A DNA stretch of 64,000 bases from contig NC_016482.1 of the NCBI RefSeq assembly GCF_000227115.2, forward strand, positions 1,116,001-1,180,000. The letters are read 5' to 3'. The notes beneath the pieces were generated by a model. The model saw only the letters and a list, made by a program, of their open reading frames with translations, had not been told where the DNA came from and did no database searches. Position 1 is the stretch's first letter, and every line of letters starts with the position of its first letter. This stretch comes from Naumovozyma dairenensis CBS 421. Its lineage: Eukaryota; Ascomycota; Saccharomycetes; Saccharomycetales; Saccharomycetaceae. Below are positions 9,812-19,991 of this stretch, piece by piece. The translations under genes and the position numbers were made by a program.

Positions 9812-10080
9812 TCGAACATTTTATGATAAAAATGAGATGTATCACTCATTATTTCACAACTTCTTAATGAACAAACTTCTGAAGGATCCAATGTCATTTG
9901 TGATTGAAAATCCTCAATAAGAGAGTGAACCAAAACTTCTTGTATCTATCCCTTTCTCCTGTAAACCGAAGCCTTTTTTTTTATCTCTTTCGCAGACTGT
10001 ACATTGTGCAGTATTTGATAGACAATAATCGAGACAAAAAAAACAACTAAAGTTTACTCTTGATCGAGATATAACAATAT

Positions 10081-12645
10081 ATGAATATTTGGAAGCAACA
10101 ATTAGTTAGCATATTCTACAGAAAATCGATTATTCCTCTCGGTGCATTTTTCAATACCTCAATCTTTCTACAAACGACAAAGAAAATGGGAATAAGGCCT
10201 CTTTCATCAACATCCTTTTTTGCTAACGAACCTAAACGAATAAAGATGTCTAATGAAGATTTGGATGCTCTGTTCTCCGATTCAGGTGAATGGGAAGTAG
10301 ATATGCATAATGAAGTGAAAAATGATGTATCTGAGAATGATGACGACGTAATATTAATGAGAGGCTTACAATATAATCCAGTAGATCCTGCAAAGAAACT
10401 CATGGGTGCATCATCAATTATATTTCCAAAAACTAATAGCGAGCAAATAAAATCAATGCCTTCAGGAGTAGAGAAATCTTTCACCTTGACTAAAAAAATA
10501 CCTCAGGTAACTTTCAAGGATAATGTTGATATCAAGACAGAACGTTTCAGACAGCCTTTGAACCGTAAGGAAAGTAATTTAGAACCTGCGTGTACCAAAC
10601 ACAATGAGTTAAGACCATCTTTTCCCTCAGAAAAACAGACACCAGAGGAATCAACGATGCTTCGAAAACCCTCAGTACCACCAGTTACCAAGTGGCCAAC
10701 GACACTTCCCGTAGTTTCTAATTCAGCACAAAGTAATATATCAATGAACGATTCTAGTCTCGAGATAATTAAAGAAGAAACCAAGGTAACACATAGTAAT
10801 AAATTCACGCTACTAACACAACCACCAACTTTCACTAATCTCGATATGGAAACCCCTACGAAAAAGTTAAATCTACCTAAAAATACAAAGATTAAGATAC
10901 CTATTCGTTTAAGTACGGAACAAGAAAATATTATAACATTGGCTGAAAAAGGTATAAATATCTTTTATACTGGAAGTGCAGGTACAGGGAAGTCCATTCT
11001 GCTGAGAGAAATGATTAGAGCTTTAAGACGAAAATATGATGCTGATGAGGTGGCCGTTACTGCATCTACCGGTTTGGCAGCCTGTAATATTGGAGGTATT
11101 ACTGTTCATTCCTTTGCTGGTATTGGATTGGGTAATGGAGAAGCTGTAAACTTATATAAGAAAGTCAGAAGATCGAAGAAGCATTTAAGACGTTGGCAAA
11201 AAATTAAAGCCCTTGTTGTCGACGAAATATCCATGATTGACGGTAAGCTATTGGATAAATTGGATTATATTGCACAGAAAATTAGAAAGAACCATGCACC
11301 ATTTGGTGGTATTCAATTAATCTTCTGTGGTGATTTCTTTCAATTACCGCCGGTTTCCAAAGACCCTCAAAATCCGACAGTTTTTGCATTCGAATCCAAG
11401 GCGTGGAAGGCAGGTATCAAGTCCACAATCATGTTACAAAAGGTGTTCAGGCAACAGGGTGATGCTGAATTTATTACCATGTTGAATCAAATGAGATTGG
11501 GAAAAATAGATGAAAATACTGAACGAGAATTCAAGAAGTTAACTAGGCCATTGGCAGATGATGAAATTATCCCAGCGGAATTATATAGTACAAGAGCAGA
11601 AGTTGACAGAGCAAATTTCTCAAGGTTGAATAAACTACCAGGCCTGACCCATACATTCGAATCAATTGATGGCGGTGAATTACAAGATCAAGAGATGAAA
11701 GAACGCCTTTTACAGAACTTTTTGGCACCAAAGACTTTACAGTTGAAGGTGGGGGCCCAAGTGATGATGATAAAGAATATGGATGAAACGTTGGTTAATG
11801 GATCATTAGGTAAAATTTTAGCATTCGTTGATCCACAAACATATATGTTCTACAAAACGATCAGTGATGATCCGACAGTTCCTCTTTCACAATTGGAAGA
11901 CTTGGTGTCTAATCCTCAACCTCTTATGGACAGTTGGAATGAAGAAAAAGATACTGATAATGTAAGGCAGAAAAGCGCAAAAGATTCCTTTTGTAGACCT
12001 AAAACTACCGATATTAAAGCGGAGCTAGACGATAGCATATTTGATTTCTTAGATGGTGTGGAAGGCCAAGATATTGAAATAGATACGAATATTAAAAGAA
12101 AAAAAGAATTAATGCAAATGTTACATGCAAGTTCCAATGGCAGAAAACTTCCTCTTGTCCGGTTTAAGACATCAGATTTGTCAACAAGGACCATATTAGT
12201 GGAGCCAGAGAATTGGGCTATTGAAGATGAAAATGAAAAACCGATTGTTTCTAGGGTACAACTGCCTCTGATGCTAGCGTGGTCATTGTCCATACACAAG
12301 GCACAAGGACAAACATTACCAAAGGTCAAAGTGGATCTAAGGCGGGTGTTTGAAAAGGGCCAAGCTTATGTGGCGTTATCGAGAGCAGTTTCGAGAGAAG
12401 GTCTACAGGTTCTTAATTTTGATAGAACAAGAATCCTTTCACATCAAGCAGTTATCGATTTTTACTCAACTCTTACATCTGCAGAGAACGCGATAAAGCA
12501 ATTTGATCATCTGCCGAAAGAGACAAGCAGCGGAATAAGAAGAGAATATGCCCCAACCTCTAACTACCGAGCTTCTCGGTCGTCTACCAAAACACCAGCA
12601 GGAACTGATGGCATATTAGCACTCTTAGAGAAACATAAAAAGTAA
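10081..12645 (+). CDS. PIF1: Pif1-family 5'-3' DNA helicase
   Basis: 854 residues (859 in S. cerevisiae). A superfamily 1B helicase that removes telomerase from ends, unwinds G-quadruplexes and maintains mitochondrial DNA. Walker A GSAGTGKS has its lysine at residue 304; Walker B is VVDEISMID near 380. The Pif1 signature and the later motifs IHKAQGQT and YVALSRA (about 738-775) are present. The first 35 residues are hydrophobic and basic, like a mitochondrial presequence. In-frame Met36 and Met56 could start the nuclear form, recalling the dual M1/M40 starts of S. cerevisiae PIF1. The long poorly conserved N-domain is rich in Ser/Thr. Position next to OGG1 matches S. cerevisiae. Confidence 0.97.
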   Translation: MNIWKQQLVSIFYRKSIIPLGAFFNTSIFLQTTKKMGIRPLSSTSFFANEPKRIKMSNEDLDALFSDSGEWEVDMHNEVKNDVSENDDDVILMRGLQYNPVDPAKKLMGASSIIFPKTNSEQIKSMPSGVEKSFTLTKKIPQVTFKDNVDIKTERFRQPLNRKESNLEPACTKHNELRPSFPSEKQTPEESTMLRKPSVPPVTKWPTTLPVVSNSAQSNISMNDSSLEIIKEETKVTHSNKFTLLTQPPTFTNLDMETPTKKLNLPKNTKIKIPIRLSTEQENIITLAEKGINIFYTGSAGTGKSILLREMIRALRRKYDADEVAVTASTGLAACNIGGITVHSFAGIGLGNGEAVNLYKKVRRSKKHLRRWQKIKALVVDEISMIDGKLLDKLDYIAQKIRKNHAPFGGIQLIFCGDFFQLPPVSKDPQNPTVFAFESKAWKAGIKSTIMLQKVFRQQGDAEFITMLNQMRLGKIDENTEREFKKLTRPLADDEIIPAELYSTRAEVDRANFSRLNKLPGLTHTFESIDGGELQDQEMKERLLQNFLAPKTLQLKVGAQVMMIKNMDETLVNGSLGKILAFVDPQTYMFYKTISDDPTVPLSQLEDLVSNPQPLMDSWNEEKDTDNVRQKSAKDSFCRPKTTDIKAELDDSIFDFLDGVEGQDIEIDTNIKRKKELMQMLHASSNGRKLPLVRFKTSDLSTRTILVEPENWAIEDENEKPIVSRVQLPLMLAWSLSIHKAQGQTLPKVKVDLRRVFEKGQAYVALSRAVSREGLQVLNFDRTRILSHQAVIDFYSTLTSAENAIKQFDHLPKETSSGIRREYAPTSNYRASRSSTKTPAGTDGILALLEKHKK

Positions 12646-13447
12646 TAAGCTCATGAGTATTCAAATCTATTCATACATCGGCATAGAGTAATTTTATTAA
12701 TAAAGGAGACATTTTTTAAGTAATTGAGTTTTCTGTAATCTATTTATAAAAAGAACCTAGAACAGAAATGACTTTGAAATCGAAGAAGCTCTCGAAAGAA
12801 AAAGCTACAGAAGTGGTACAGACACTCACGAACATTCTTTAAATCTACTTCTATTTTGTTTCAAATTGGCTGTGCCCCTAAAGGTAGTCAATTCATTATT
12901 ATATTATCATTATTGGTAAAGATTGTCTCGGATGTATTGAGCTGTACTAATTGAGATTGATGAACTCTTATGAATGTATAATTTTCATTGGAATGACATT
13001 ATACGATATTAGCAGCGAGAGAAAACGTCTATAAGAAGGCTATAAAAGCGACCTCGTTGTACTAAAACAGCATAGAACATAGTATATTAGTTCGTATCGA
13101 ATTATCAGGCACATACAGGCAAAACAAAATAGCATTTTTACATTTATTGTTACATACTATTAAGATTAACTTTTAGTTAAAGCTATATTAAAGTCCGTAA
13201 TAGGAGCATCTTCGAAGTTAATATGAATGTTCAATCATGTCGTATAAGACTGTGTGATGTGCTATTAGATTATGAATATATCACCCAAAAAAATTTCTTC
13301 CATAGACGTTTTACATATGTTGAAAATAGGCCATAACTGTTCGTTTGGATCAGTTAAATTGGGAGAAATATGTGTAGCAATGTTACTAACACTTTTTCAA
13401 GGTATAACCAGTCGTCTTCTTCTTTAGCTNTTGACAAGATACTATAN

Positions 13448-13479
<32 letters not shown>

Positions 13480-13644
13480 CTTATATCTTTGATTTCATCG
13501 TGAAATTTTCCTTTTTCCTTGTTGCCTCGGCATATCTACCTTACGTTACGACAATATTGTGTGTCTGTAAATCAATGTCCTTTTAGCAAAGAGACATATA
13601 CGTACCATATAATCCAATAACATAAATATATATTCCTCAGCATA
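12646..13644. other. Gene-free region downstream of PIF1
   Basis: About 1 kb with no supported gene. It contains a TATAAAA-like box near 13040 and an AT dinucleotide run at 13444-13478, flanked by two single ambiguous bases (13430 and 13447), a sign of poor sequence there. In S. cerevisiae MFT1 and RPS1B would follow PIF1; neither is present, so gene-order conservation ends here. Confidence 0.5.
13444..13478. repeat. (TA)n microsatellite
   Basis: Continuous TA dinucleotide run interrupted by one N at 13447. Confidence 0.85.
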
Positions 13645-14526
13645 TGAAGTTGTGAGGTTCAAAGTAATGACTCTAACTACGTTATGCACCGTACATGTTT
13701 GTAGCTGTATAACGTTTATTGAATTATAATTGAATATCGTTTGTTGAATTAAGTCGAATGCCATGCAAGTGTTATCTTATTATTATTAAGATTGTTTTTG
13801 ATTGCAGCCACGTCTACGGTTTCGGCCGGCCATGCATAGAAGAGTTATATAATGGGTCGGTTAAGTTGTATGGTTTTGCTGAGTGTGGACTCGGGCTTTC
13901 TGGATTAGTCACTCCTAATCAAACCTACAAGTATTTAGAGTGTCCTGCGGAGCACCTAGTCGAAAGGACTTTGAGAGCGGTGTTCATGATTATGAGTTCT
14001 TCTTTTATGCATGCATGACTTCAAAGAGATATTATATGAACTTCTAGAATTTATTTGACTTACTAAGTTATTACTTTATTAACATTATCCTAAGCCACGA
14101 TTATGTTAAACAACTAATTGTGTGCCTGTGGAAAGAAGATCCTACTAACTTTATTTTATTTTATTTTATTATTACCAATCCAGTGAATTGCCGTGGAACA
14201 GAAGAGGGTAAAGTATTATGAGGTTTGACATTAAACGAAATTGGAAGGAAACATATTATCCAAATTACCTATTATAGATATGTTAGAGAAAAGTAGTGGC
14301 TAGTAAGTGGTTATTGACAAGAGAAAAAGTATTTTGGAAAGATTATAAAAGGACTGAAAGTTGAACTAGGATTAGAGGTATTTTAGTTAGTTATATATAT
14401 CTCTTTATTAGTTATTGTTTATACTATATAAAGCGAGCAACCCGAATCATCTATTCGTTAGAATCCTAAATTCTAATCTCTGCCTAGTTTAGATTTTGAT
14501 CTATTATATAACCCATCTTTTTTACA
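13645..14526 (+). repeat. Long direct repeat R, copy 1 (LTR-like?)
   Basis: First of two direct copies (the other at 15028-16027). Bases 13681-13835 match 15065-15219 with a single difference. Strong similarity continues to about 14060; the remainder (about 14060-14526) is clearly diverged but still alignable, and ends in TTTTTTACA. A TACTAAC box is at 14142-14148. Just before the end are a TATAAAAGGACT motif and an ACTATATAAAG motif, like the TATA region of a yeast LTR. An 86-codon ORF (13758-14018) lies in the conserved part but shows no sign of protein-level selection. It could be a long LTR, part of an element's internal end plus LTR, or another dispersed repeat. Boundaries are approximate. 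Confidence 0.7.
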
Positions 14527-15027
14527 AAAAGATGTTTAATGTGGAATTATCCTTGTTTTCTTTTAAATCCTATTATAAAAGTATATCTAACTATTGTACA
14601 AAAGATCTTGTCAAACTTGTAAGATCTGTCCTTTATATACGTTTGGAAACATTAACAGTTTCCATGATTTCTCGATGGAAACCCTAGAATAATCTATCGT
14701 CATCTTGTTTCATATCTGAAACATTCTATGACGTTTCATAATGTTCTATCATTCCATGTCATTCCATGACATTCCATGATGTTCTCCCATGACGTCATTA
14801 CTTCTTAATCTTTCTTCTTGGAGCATGTGGTCTGAACCGAAGTCTATTGGACGATGTCCGATTAATGGGAGTTGAGACTTGGTTCTGTAAGATATCCGAT
14901 TAGGATTACGAACTGTTGGCGTCATGCCAAAGTTTCACAAAGAAGTATGTTTATTTATTATTATTTGAGTAATTACTGTCATGATGTTATGAGTCGTTTT
15001 AGAAAAGCAAGTCAAGAATTATTATTA
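14527..15027. other. Unique spacer between R repeats, with short imperfect CATTCCATG repeats
   Basis: No gene is supported. Around 14730-14800 there are several imperfect copies of a roughly ten-base unit (variants of CATTCCATGA) and TGACGTCA-like palindromes. No similarity to a known element is recognised. Confidence 0.4.
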
Positions 15028-16027
15028 TGAAGTTCACCAGGTTCGAAGTAATGACCCGAACTATGTTATGCACCATACATGTTTGTAGCTGTATAACGTT
15101 TATTGAATTATAATTGAATATCGTTTGTTGAATTAAGTCGAATGCCATGCAAGTGTTATCTTATTATTATTAAGATTGTTTTTGATTGCAGCCACGTCTA
15201 CGGTTTCGGCCGGCCATGCGTACAAGAGTTATGTATTGGGTCGGTTAAGTTGTATGGTTTTGCTGAGTGTTTACTCAGGCGTTCTGGATTAGTCTCTCCT
15301 AATCAAACCTACAAGTATTTAGAGTGTCCTGCGGAGCACCTAGTCGAAAGGACTTTGAGAGCGGTGTNNNNNNNNNNNNNNNNNNNNNNNNNNNNNNNNN
15401 ATGATTACGAATTTTGTTTTATGCATGCATGACTTCAACGAGACATTATATGAACTTCTAGAATTTATTTGACTTACCAAGTTATTACTTTATCATCATT
15501 ATCATAAGCCGTAATTATGTGGAGAAACTAATTAGGAGCTAATGTAAGTAAGATACTACTAACTTTACTTTATCTCCTGTATTTCTATCCTATCCCTATT
15601 CACATTCTATTACCATTCTATTATTGTCCTATCCAATCTTTATCCTACTCCTATTCTAGTAACACAGTGCATTACAATGAAACAGAATAACATAAGGAGT
15701 AACACAAGATTAAGGAGTACGTCTATGATACAATATGATCCCCAAATTATCAAATGTTCCAGAACGAAATATGATTAAATAAGCTCGTTGATTATCTAAG
15801 CTAACTATGACGGGCAAGCGATTAGATAAAATAATTTTGAAAGATATAAAAGGACTAAGGGTCGAGCTGGAATTAGAAACGTTTCAGTCGTTACTTTATA
15901 TCTTTTATTAGTTATCATTTTATACTATATAAGAAGAGGGCAACAAAAATCATACATTTCATAAGAATCTTATAGTCTTCTCGTCAGAAAATCAAGATTC
16001 AAAACTATATCCAAATCATATTTTACA
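15028..16027 (+). repeat. Long direct repeat R, copy 2, containing an assembly gap
   Basis: Second copy of the repeat at 13645-14526. The 155-base core is almost identical; the TACTAAC box and the TATAAAAGGACT and ACTATATAAG motifs are retained, and the end is ATTTTACA. The region after TACTAAC holds a pyrimidine-rich insertion (about 15560-15660) relative to copy 1. A run of 33 N interrupts it at 15368-15400, where copy 1 is continuous. It ends 70 bp upstream of a tRNA-Phe gene, the preferred landing zone of Ty1/Ty4-type elements. Confidence 0.7.
15368..15400. other. Assembly gap (33 N)
   Basis: Run of 33 undetermined bases inside repeat R copy 2. Copy 1 needs only about two bases to bridge the flanks, so the gap length is a placeholder and additional repeat units or an element could be missing. 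Confidence 0.95.
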
Positions 16028-16096
16028 GTTCGTGGATGCTAGATTATTCATTGAGTTCCTTGTACCTATTTCCTGTATTACAAGATGTAAAATAAG

Positions 16097-16189
16097 GCGG
16101 ATTTAGCTCAGTTGGGAGAGCGCCAGACTGAAGATAAACTTCAGTCACTAGAAATCTGGAGGTCGTGTGTTCGATCCACACAATTCGCA
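16097..16189 (+). tRNA. tRNA-Phe (GAA) with intron
   Basis: 93-base gene. The exons are nearly identical to S. cerevisiae tRNA-Phe: acceptor GCGGATT with partner AATTCGC, D-arm AGCTCAGTTGGGAGAGC, anticodon stem CCAGA/TCTGG and T-arm GTGTGTTCGATCCACAC. A 20-base intron follows the base 3' of the GAA anticodon (16134-16153), the canonical position; it pairs with the anticodon region through CTTCAGTC. A T-run at 16191-16200 is the Pol III terminator. LTR A1 starts 23 bp downstream and repeat R copy 2 ends 70 bp upstream. Confidence 0.97.
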
Positions 16190-16202
16190 TATTTTTTTTT
16201 TA
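16190..16202 (+). terminator. Pol III T-run terminator of tRNA-Phe
   Basis: Uninterrupted T tract directly after the tRNA 3' end, the normal RNA polymerase III stop. Confidence 0.8.
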
Positions 16203-16211
16203 TTTTTTTAA

Positions 16212-16619
16212 TGTAATATAATAGGAATTATACCGTGACACAAAGTGTTCTAAATTGATAGTATATTTATTACTTGATTATTTTTTTATTTAAACATATT
16301 TAAAAGAAGACGGACTTTTAGATATATCCTCTAAAAGTTCCTCTTATTATATATCCATGAGTTATTCAATTCCGTTGCTCTCGACCGGCTCTGCTGCCAC
16401 GTCTCGTACACTAATAACCCGTACGAAAACTTTTCATCTCTTTTCTTTTCTTCTCGTTCTTCTAATGTTTCTCTAAGTATAATATTCTATTCTGTCTCTC
16501 ATGCTTTATCCACTTGTGTATTGCAACGCCTCTGTCGTCTATTCAGCCCACAATCCAAGCATCTTCTCTTATGTGTCGTTTTTTATTATCGGTCATAAAA
16601 ATATATCACAAATATTACA
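16212..16619 (-). mobile_element. Solo LTR, family A, copy 1
   Basis: 408-bp element. Read on the minus strand it starts TGTAATATTTGTG and ends CTATTATATTACA, so its ends form the inverted repeat TGTAATAT/ATATTACA with TG...CA termini, as in Ty-type LTRs. A second copy in opposite orientation at 19157-19563 is 407 bp and nearly identical. No internal retrotransposon sequence adjoins either copy, so both are solo LTRs. The flanking five-base sequences do not match, so no target duplication remains. Confidence 0.85.
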
Positions 16620-16689
16620 TCTCCAGACTCTAGAACCAAGCAGAAGGGGCAAATGAGATACCTTTTGCTCAAATAATATTATAAGATAG

Positions 16690-17037
16690 ATAATTGTAAT
16701 ATTAGACGATAAGAGTGTAGGTGTCAAGTCTGGTACAACGTCTTCTATCACAGACACGAACTAATTACTAAATATGGAAGGAACGCGAGTGAGTGAGTAC
16801 CGGCACTACGCTACGCGATTGAGGAATGTAAATTGATCAATCAGTTTCATTTGCCACGATATAATCATGATATAGTCTTACCTATTCTACCTTCGATACG
16901 AATATAAATAGTCCATAACTCGAATTATCGATTCGTAGTTCTCCTGTTTTTATTTTTATATTTTGTTTACTTCCAAAAGACCGAACCCTTTTTCATATAT
17001 TAGAACGAGAATATTAAACTACTTTTATTACATTTCA
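16690..17037 (+). mobile_element. Degenerate solo LTR, family B, copy 1
   Basis: Similar to the reverse complement of 18321-18650. Shared blocks include GGTACAACGTC, AAATATGGAAGGAACGCGA and ATAAATAGTCCATAACTCGA. It ends TTTATTACATTTCA (partner TTATTATACTTCA), a CA terminus. The left edge is unclear; a TG near 16654 is possible. The ATATAAATAG sequence is a TATA-like box of LTR type. Confidence 0.65.
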
Positions 17038-18320
17038 TAATTAATACAAGCTTCATCTAGAATGGAACCTAATACATAAACTAATACAGGATTGATGGGA
17101 ACTGCTGCTTCTTGGCCCTAAGATATTGTGTACCATTCTTCTTCACTTTAATATTGAATGGAGTTGCCGAGAAGAGATCTGTTCTTTTCCTTTCACTTGC
17201 AGTAAAGAGGGGCTTATGGCTGTTTAACAGCAGCGTACATATTATCACATTACCTAGTAAAGAGTATATAATAAGAGTATTCAAAGATGAGGTTCTTCGA
17301 AGTAAATATTTATTGGAAAGCAATATCTTTGGGAGGTAGATAGATTAATGCCTTTCATAGTGACAATAAGTAACTTTATCTTTTTCAGAGATCTTAACTT
17401 TAATCTATTGAGTGGTAAAAGGGTTTGCAACTTCCAATTACCGTTTCTGTTATCATTATTACACTATGTCATATGCTAACGTATATAAGCAACCATGTTG
17501 GGACGTCTTTGACTACTGGACCCTTTGGGTATCTATTATACTGTTAATCTGTTATATTAATTATACTATATATTACTTACGTAATGAATCAAGAATACTT
17601 TGAAGTGGGGAATTACTCTTAACAAATTCATATTTTAGAGTGTTGGGCTCTTATCAGGAAAGAAGCTTTCTACTCTTTTAAGTGATGATATGCTTCTAAA
17701 TGCTTTATGTTTCTAAATTTGTTTATTTTACATTTGGACAATAGTTAGAATTCTTAACTTTTGAAATTCCTTTAGGAAATATTTACTCTGTCGGAAATGT
17801 AAATAAATTCTGACAACTTATTCGAATGTTTCATTTCTCGTTTCAGTAGAAAAGAATTATGAAATAAAAGGGTAAAGTTGATTAACAATAACCTTATAAT
17901 GAGAAAAAACTCCTCAAGATGTTCAAGGTGTGTAAGGAACAATATGTAGTCAGGATCAACCCAATGAACTGCAGTGTGAACTATACATATGGACATATAC
18001 GTACTAAATTAGAAGATTAGAAAGGATACCACTCAATATTTAAGTACATAACGACACATACACATAGTGGACCAACATATCCACTAATAAGTAACCGCTA
18101 AATAATTAACAACAGAATGACATGAACAAAAAACACTGACACTGTAGATCACTCATGACTACTCAAAGTAATTCAAGATCAAATTAATAATTCTCAGGTA
18201 AACGAGCAGAGAGACCCGCTTGCTCTGGAGCTACCGCAGGGCTTGGAAACACGTTTCCCAGTTAATCCTGTTATATTATAGTTGTAAGGTTCCATTTAGG
18301 ATTAGGGTTAGCGCTAAATA
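17038..18320. other. Gene-free spacer between inverted LTRs
   Basis: About 1.3 kb of AT-rich DNA. Short ORFs (17081-17323 minus, 17112-17339 plus, 17412-17603 plus, 17772-17996 minus) overlap each other and resemble no recognised family. No retrotransposon coding remnant was recognised. A GGATTAGGGTTAGCGC stretch at about 18299-18314 is unexplained. Confidence 0.45.
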
Positions 18321-18650
18321 TGAAGTATAATAAGAGTAATTCAATATCCTCGTTTTAATTTATGTAAAAGAGTTCGGTTTATTAAAATTAAATAGTAAAT
18401 AAAATAATACTATAAAAATAATAACAGGAGAAATACGAATCGATACTTCGAGTTATGGACTATTTATATTCTTGTCGATGGGGGAATAGATAGTACGAGA
18501 TCATAAATTTATCGTTGGCAAATGTATTAATTGTATAATTTGGTATTAATCAATCGCGTTCCTTCCATATTTGGTAATCAGTTCGTGTTCTGTTATAGAC
18601 GACGTTGTACCAAACTGGATGTCTAGACCTTTACCTGTCGGAATTATAAT
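18321..18650 (-). mobile_element. Degenerate solo LTR, family B, copy 2
   Basis: Inverted partner of 16690-17037. On the plus strand it begins TGAAGTATAATAAGAG (the CA-terminated LTR end) and carries the TATA-like block, seen here as GGACTATTTATATTC. Similarity runs out between 18630 and 18700, so that edge is approximate. Confidence 0.6.
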
Positions 18651-19008
18651 GTATCTGGCACATAGTGTACAGACACGTGGTTTCGTACAACACGATATAT
18701 GTTTTCTATATAAGAAAATTTTTATTCCATATGTAAAGTGTATAATATATATTACTCTCCTGTCCTAGGACGGGGAGGAGCAATTCTGCAACGAATCTAC
18801 CTATAAGGTCAGGTCCTGCAGTCTAATCTGCATCCAATATATGGTTTAATATGTTATATTCCCTAAAAAGCAATATGCTTCGAATATTACCATAGAATAT
18901 TAATAGTACCTTTACCTTGAATATTGTTCGAGCACTAAACTCTTTAGTGTCAAGCCTTTTGTTCATAAATAAAAGGAACAGTAAAATTTCAAAACTCGGA
19001 AAAAATTT
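18651..19008. other. Spacer upstream of tRNA-His
   Basis: About 360 bp, possibly including the outer part of LTR B copy 2. No gene seen. The CTCCTGTCCTAGGACGGGGAG stretch near 18757-18777 can form a hairpin around CCTAGG. Confidence 0.4.
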
Positions 19009-19080
19009 GCCATCTTAGTATAGTGGTTAGTACACATCGTTGTGGCCGATGAAACCCTGGTTCGATTCTAGGAGATGGCA
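19009..19080 (+). tRNA. tRNA-His (GTG)
   Basis: 72-base intronless gene that, as far as I recall the reference, is the same as S. cerevisiae tRNA-His. Acceptor GCCATCT pairs with AGATGGC, anticodon loop TTGTGGC carries GTG, and the T-arm is CCTGGTTCGATTCTAGG. A T-run at 19088-19095 is the terminator. LTR A copy 2 starts 77 bp downstream. Confidence 0.97.
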
Positions 19081-19156
19081 ATTATTCTCTTTTTTTTCTC
19101 GAACTACTTCTCTTTATAGTAATAAAAATTAGACTACAAAGGCTATTATCGGCAGA

Positions 19157-19563
19157 CGTAATATTTGTGATATATTTTTATGACCGATAATAAAAAACGA
19201 CACATAAGAGAAGCTGCTTGGATTGTGGGCTGAATAGACGACAGAGGCGTCGCATTACACAAGTGGATAAAGCATGAGAAACAGAATAGAATATTATACA
19301 TAGACAAACATTAGAAGAACGAGAAGAAAAGAAAAGAGATGGAGAGTTTTCGTACGGGTTATTAGTGTACGAGACGTGGCGGCAGAGCCGGTCGAGAGCA
19401 ACGGAAATGAATAATTCATGGATATATAACAAGAGGAACTTTTAGAGGATATATTAAAAGTCCGTCTTCTTTTAAATATGTTTAAATAAGAAAATATTCA
19501 AGTAATAAATATACTATCGAATTAGAACACTTTGTATCGCGGTATAGTTCCTATTATATTACA
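19157..19563 (+). mobile_element. Solo LTR, family A, copy 2
   Basis: 407-bp copy of LTR A, inverted relative to 16212-16619. The expected TG start is CG here, and the end is CTATTATATTACA. Most differences from copy 1 are single-base substitutions. No internal element and no flanking five-base duplication are present. Confidence 0.85.
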
Positions 19564-19991
19564 ATATTCAATCGTAATTCCACATGTCTGTTTGAAATAA
19601 TGAATATTGTTTGTTTTTACCTTATATCATATAAACTGAATAGTTATAATAGTTGTAATATATATCCTTCAGAATTATCTTTAATTTAAATAATTTTTAG
19701 AATATAAATGCAGATTATACTTACAAAAAAAAAATTAAAATTTATCGACAGTATCACAATATAGACTTTAATATATATATATATATATTTTTTTTCCTTT
19801 CTATATTTGCAGGAATGCTATGATTTCAGCAAGAGAACATGAGGTAAAATGGATAGCAAAGTATATTATTAAAAATTAGTATCATCGGAATATTATTTTT
19901 CTTTCTAGAAGGGAATGCGGTATCTTTTTAATGCTTTTGTGTTGGATAAGACTGACCACGAATATATATATATACTTACAGTTTATCACCA
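19564..19991. other. Intergenic, downstream of the RIE1-like gene
   Basis: About 430 bp of very AT-rich DNA with a TA run near 19773-19790. No gene or recognised element. Confidence 0.5.

Noticed and set aside
12767..12841. 24-codon ORF beginning MTLKSKKLSKEKATE as the start of a lost gene
   Set aside because: Too short and without recognised similarity to MFT1, RPS1B or other expected neighbours.
13758..14018. 86-codon ORF (partner 15142-15432) as a conserved novel small protein
   Set aside because: All eight codon differences between the two copies change the amino acid, and the first 155 bp conservation extends well upstream of the ATG; this is DNA-level conservation of a repeat.
17040..18320. 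Internal retrotransposon coding sequence between the inverted LTRs
   Set aside because: No gag, protease, integrase or reverse transcriptase motif is visible in the short ORFs, and the LTRs are inverted relative to each other, so they do not bound one element.
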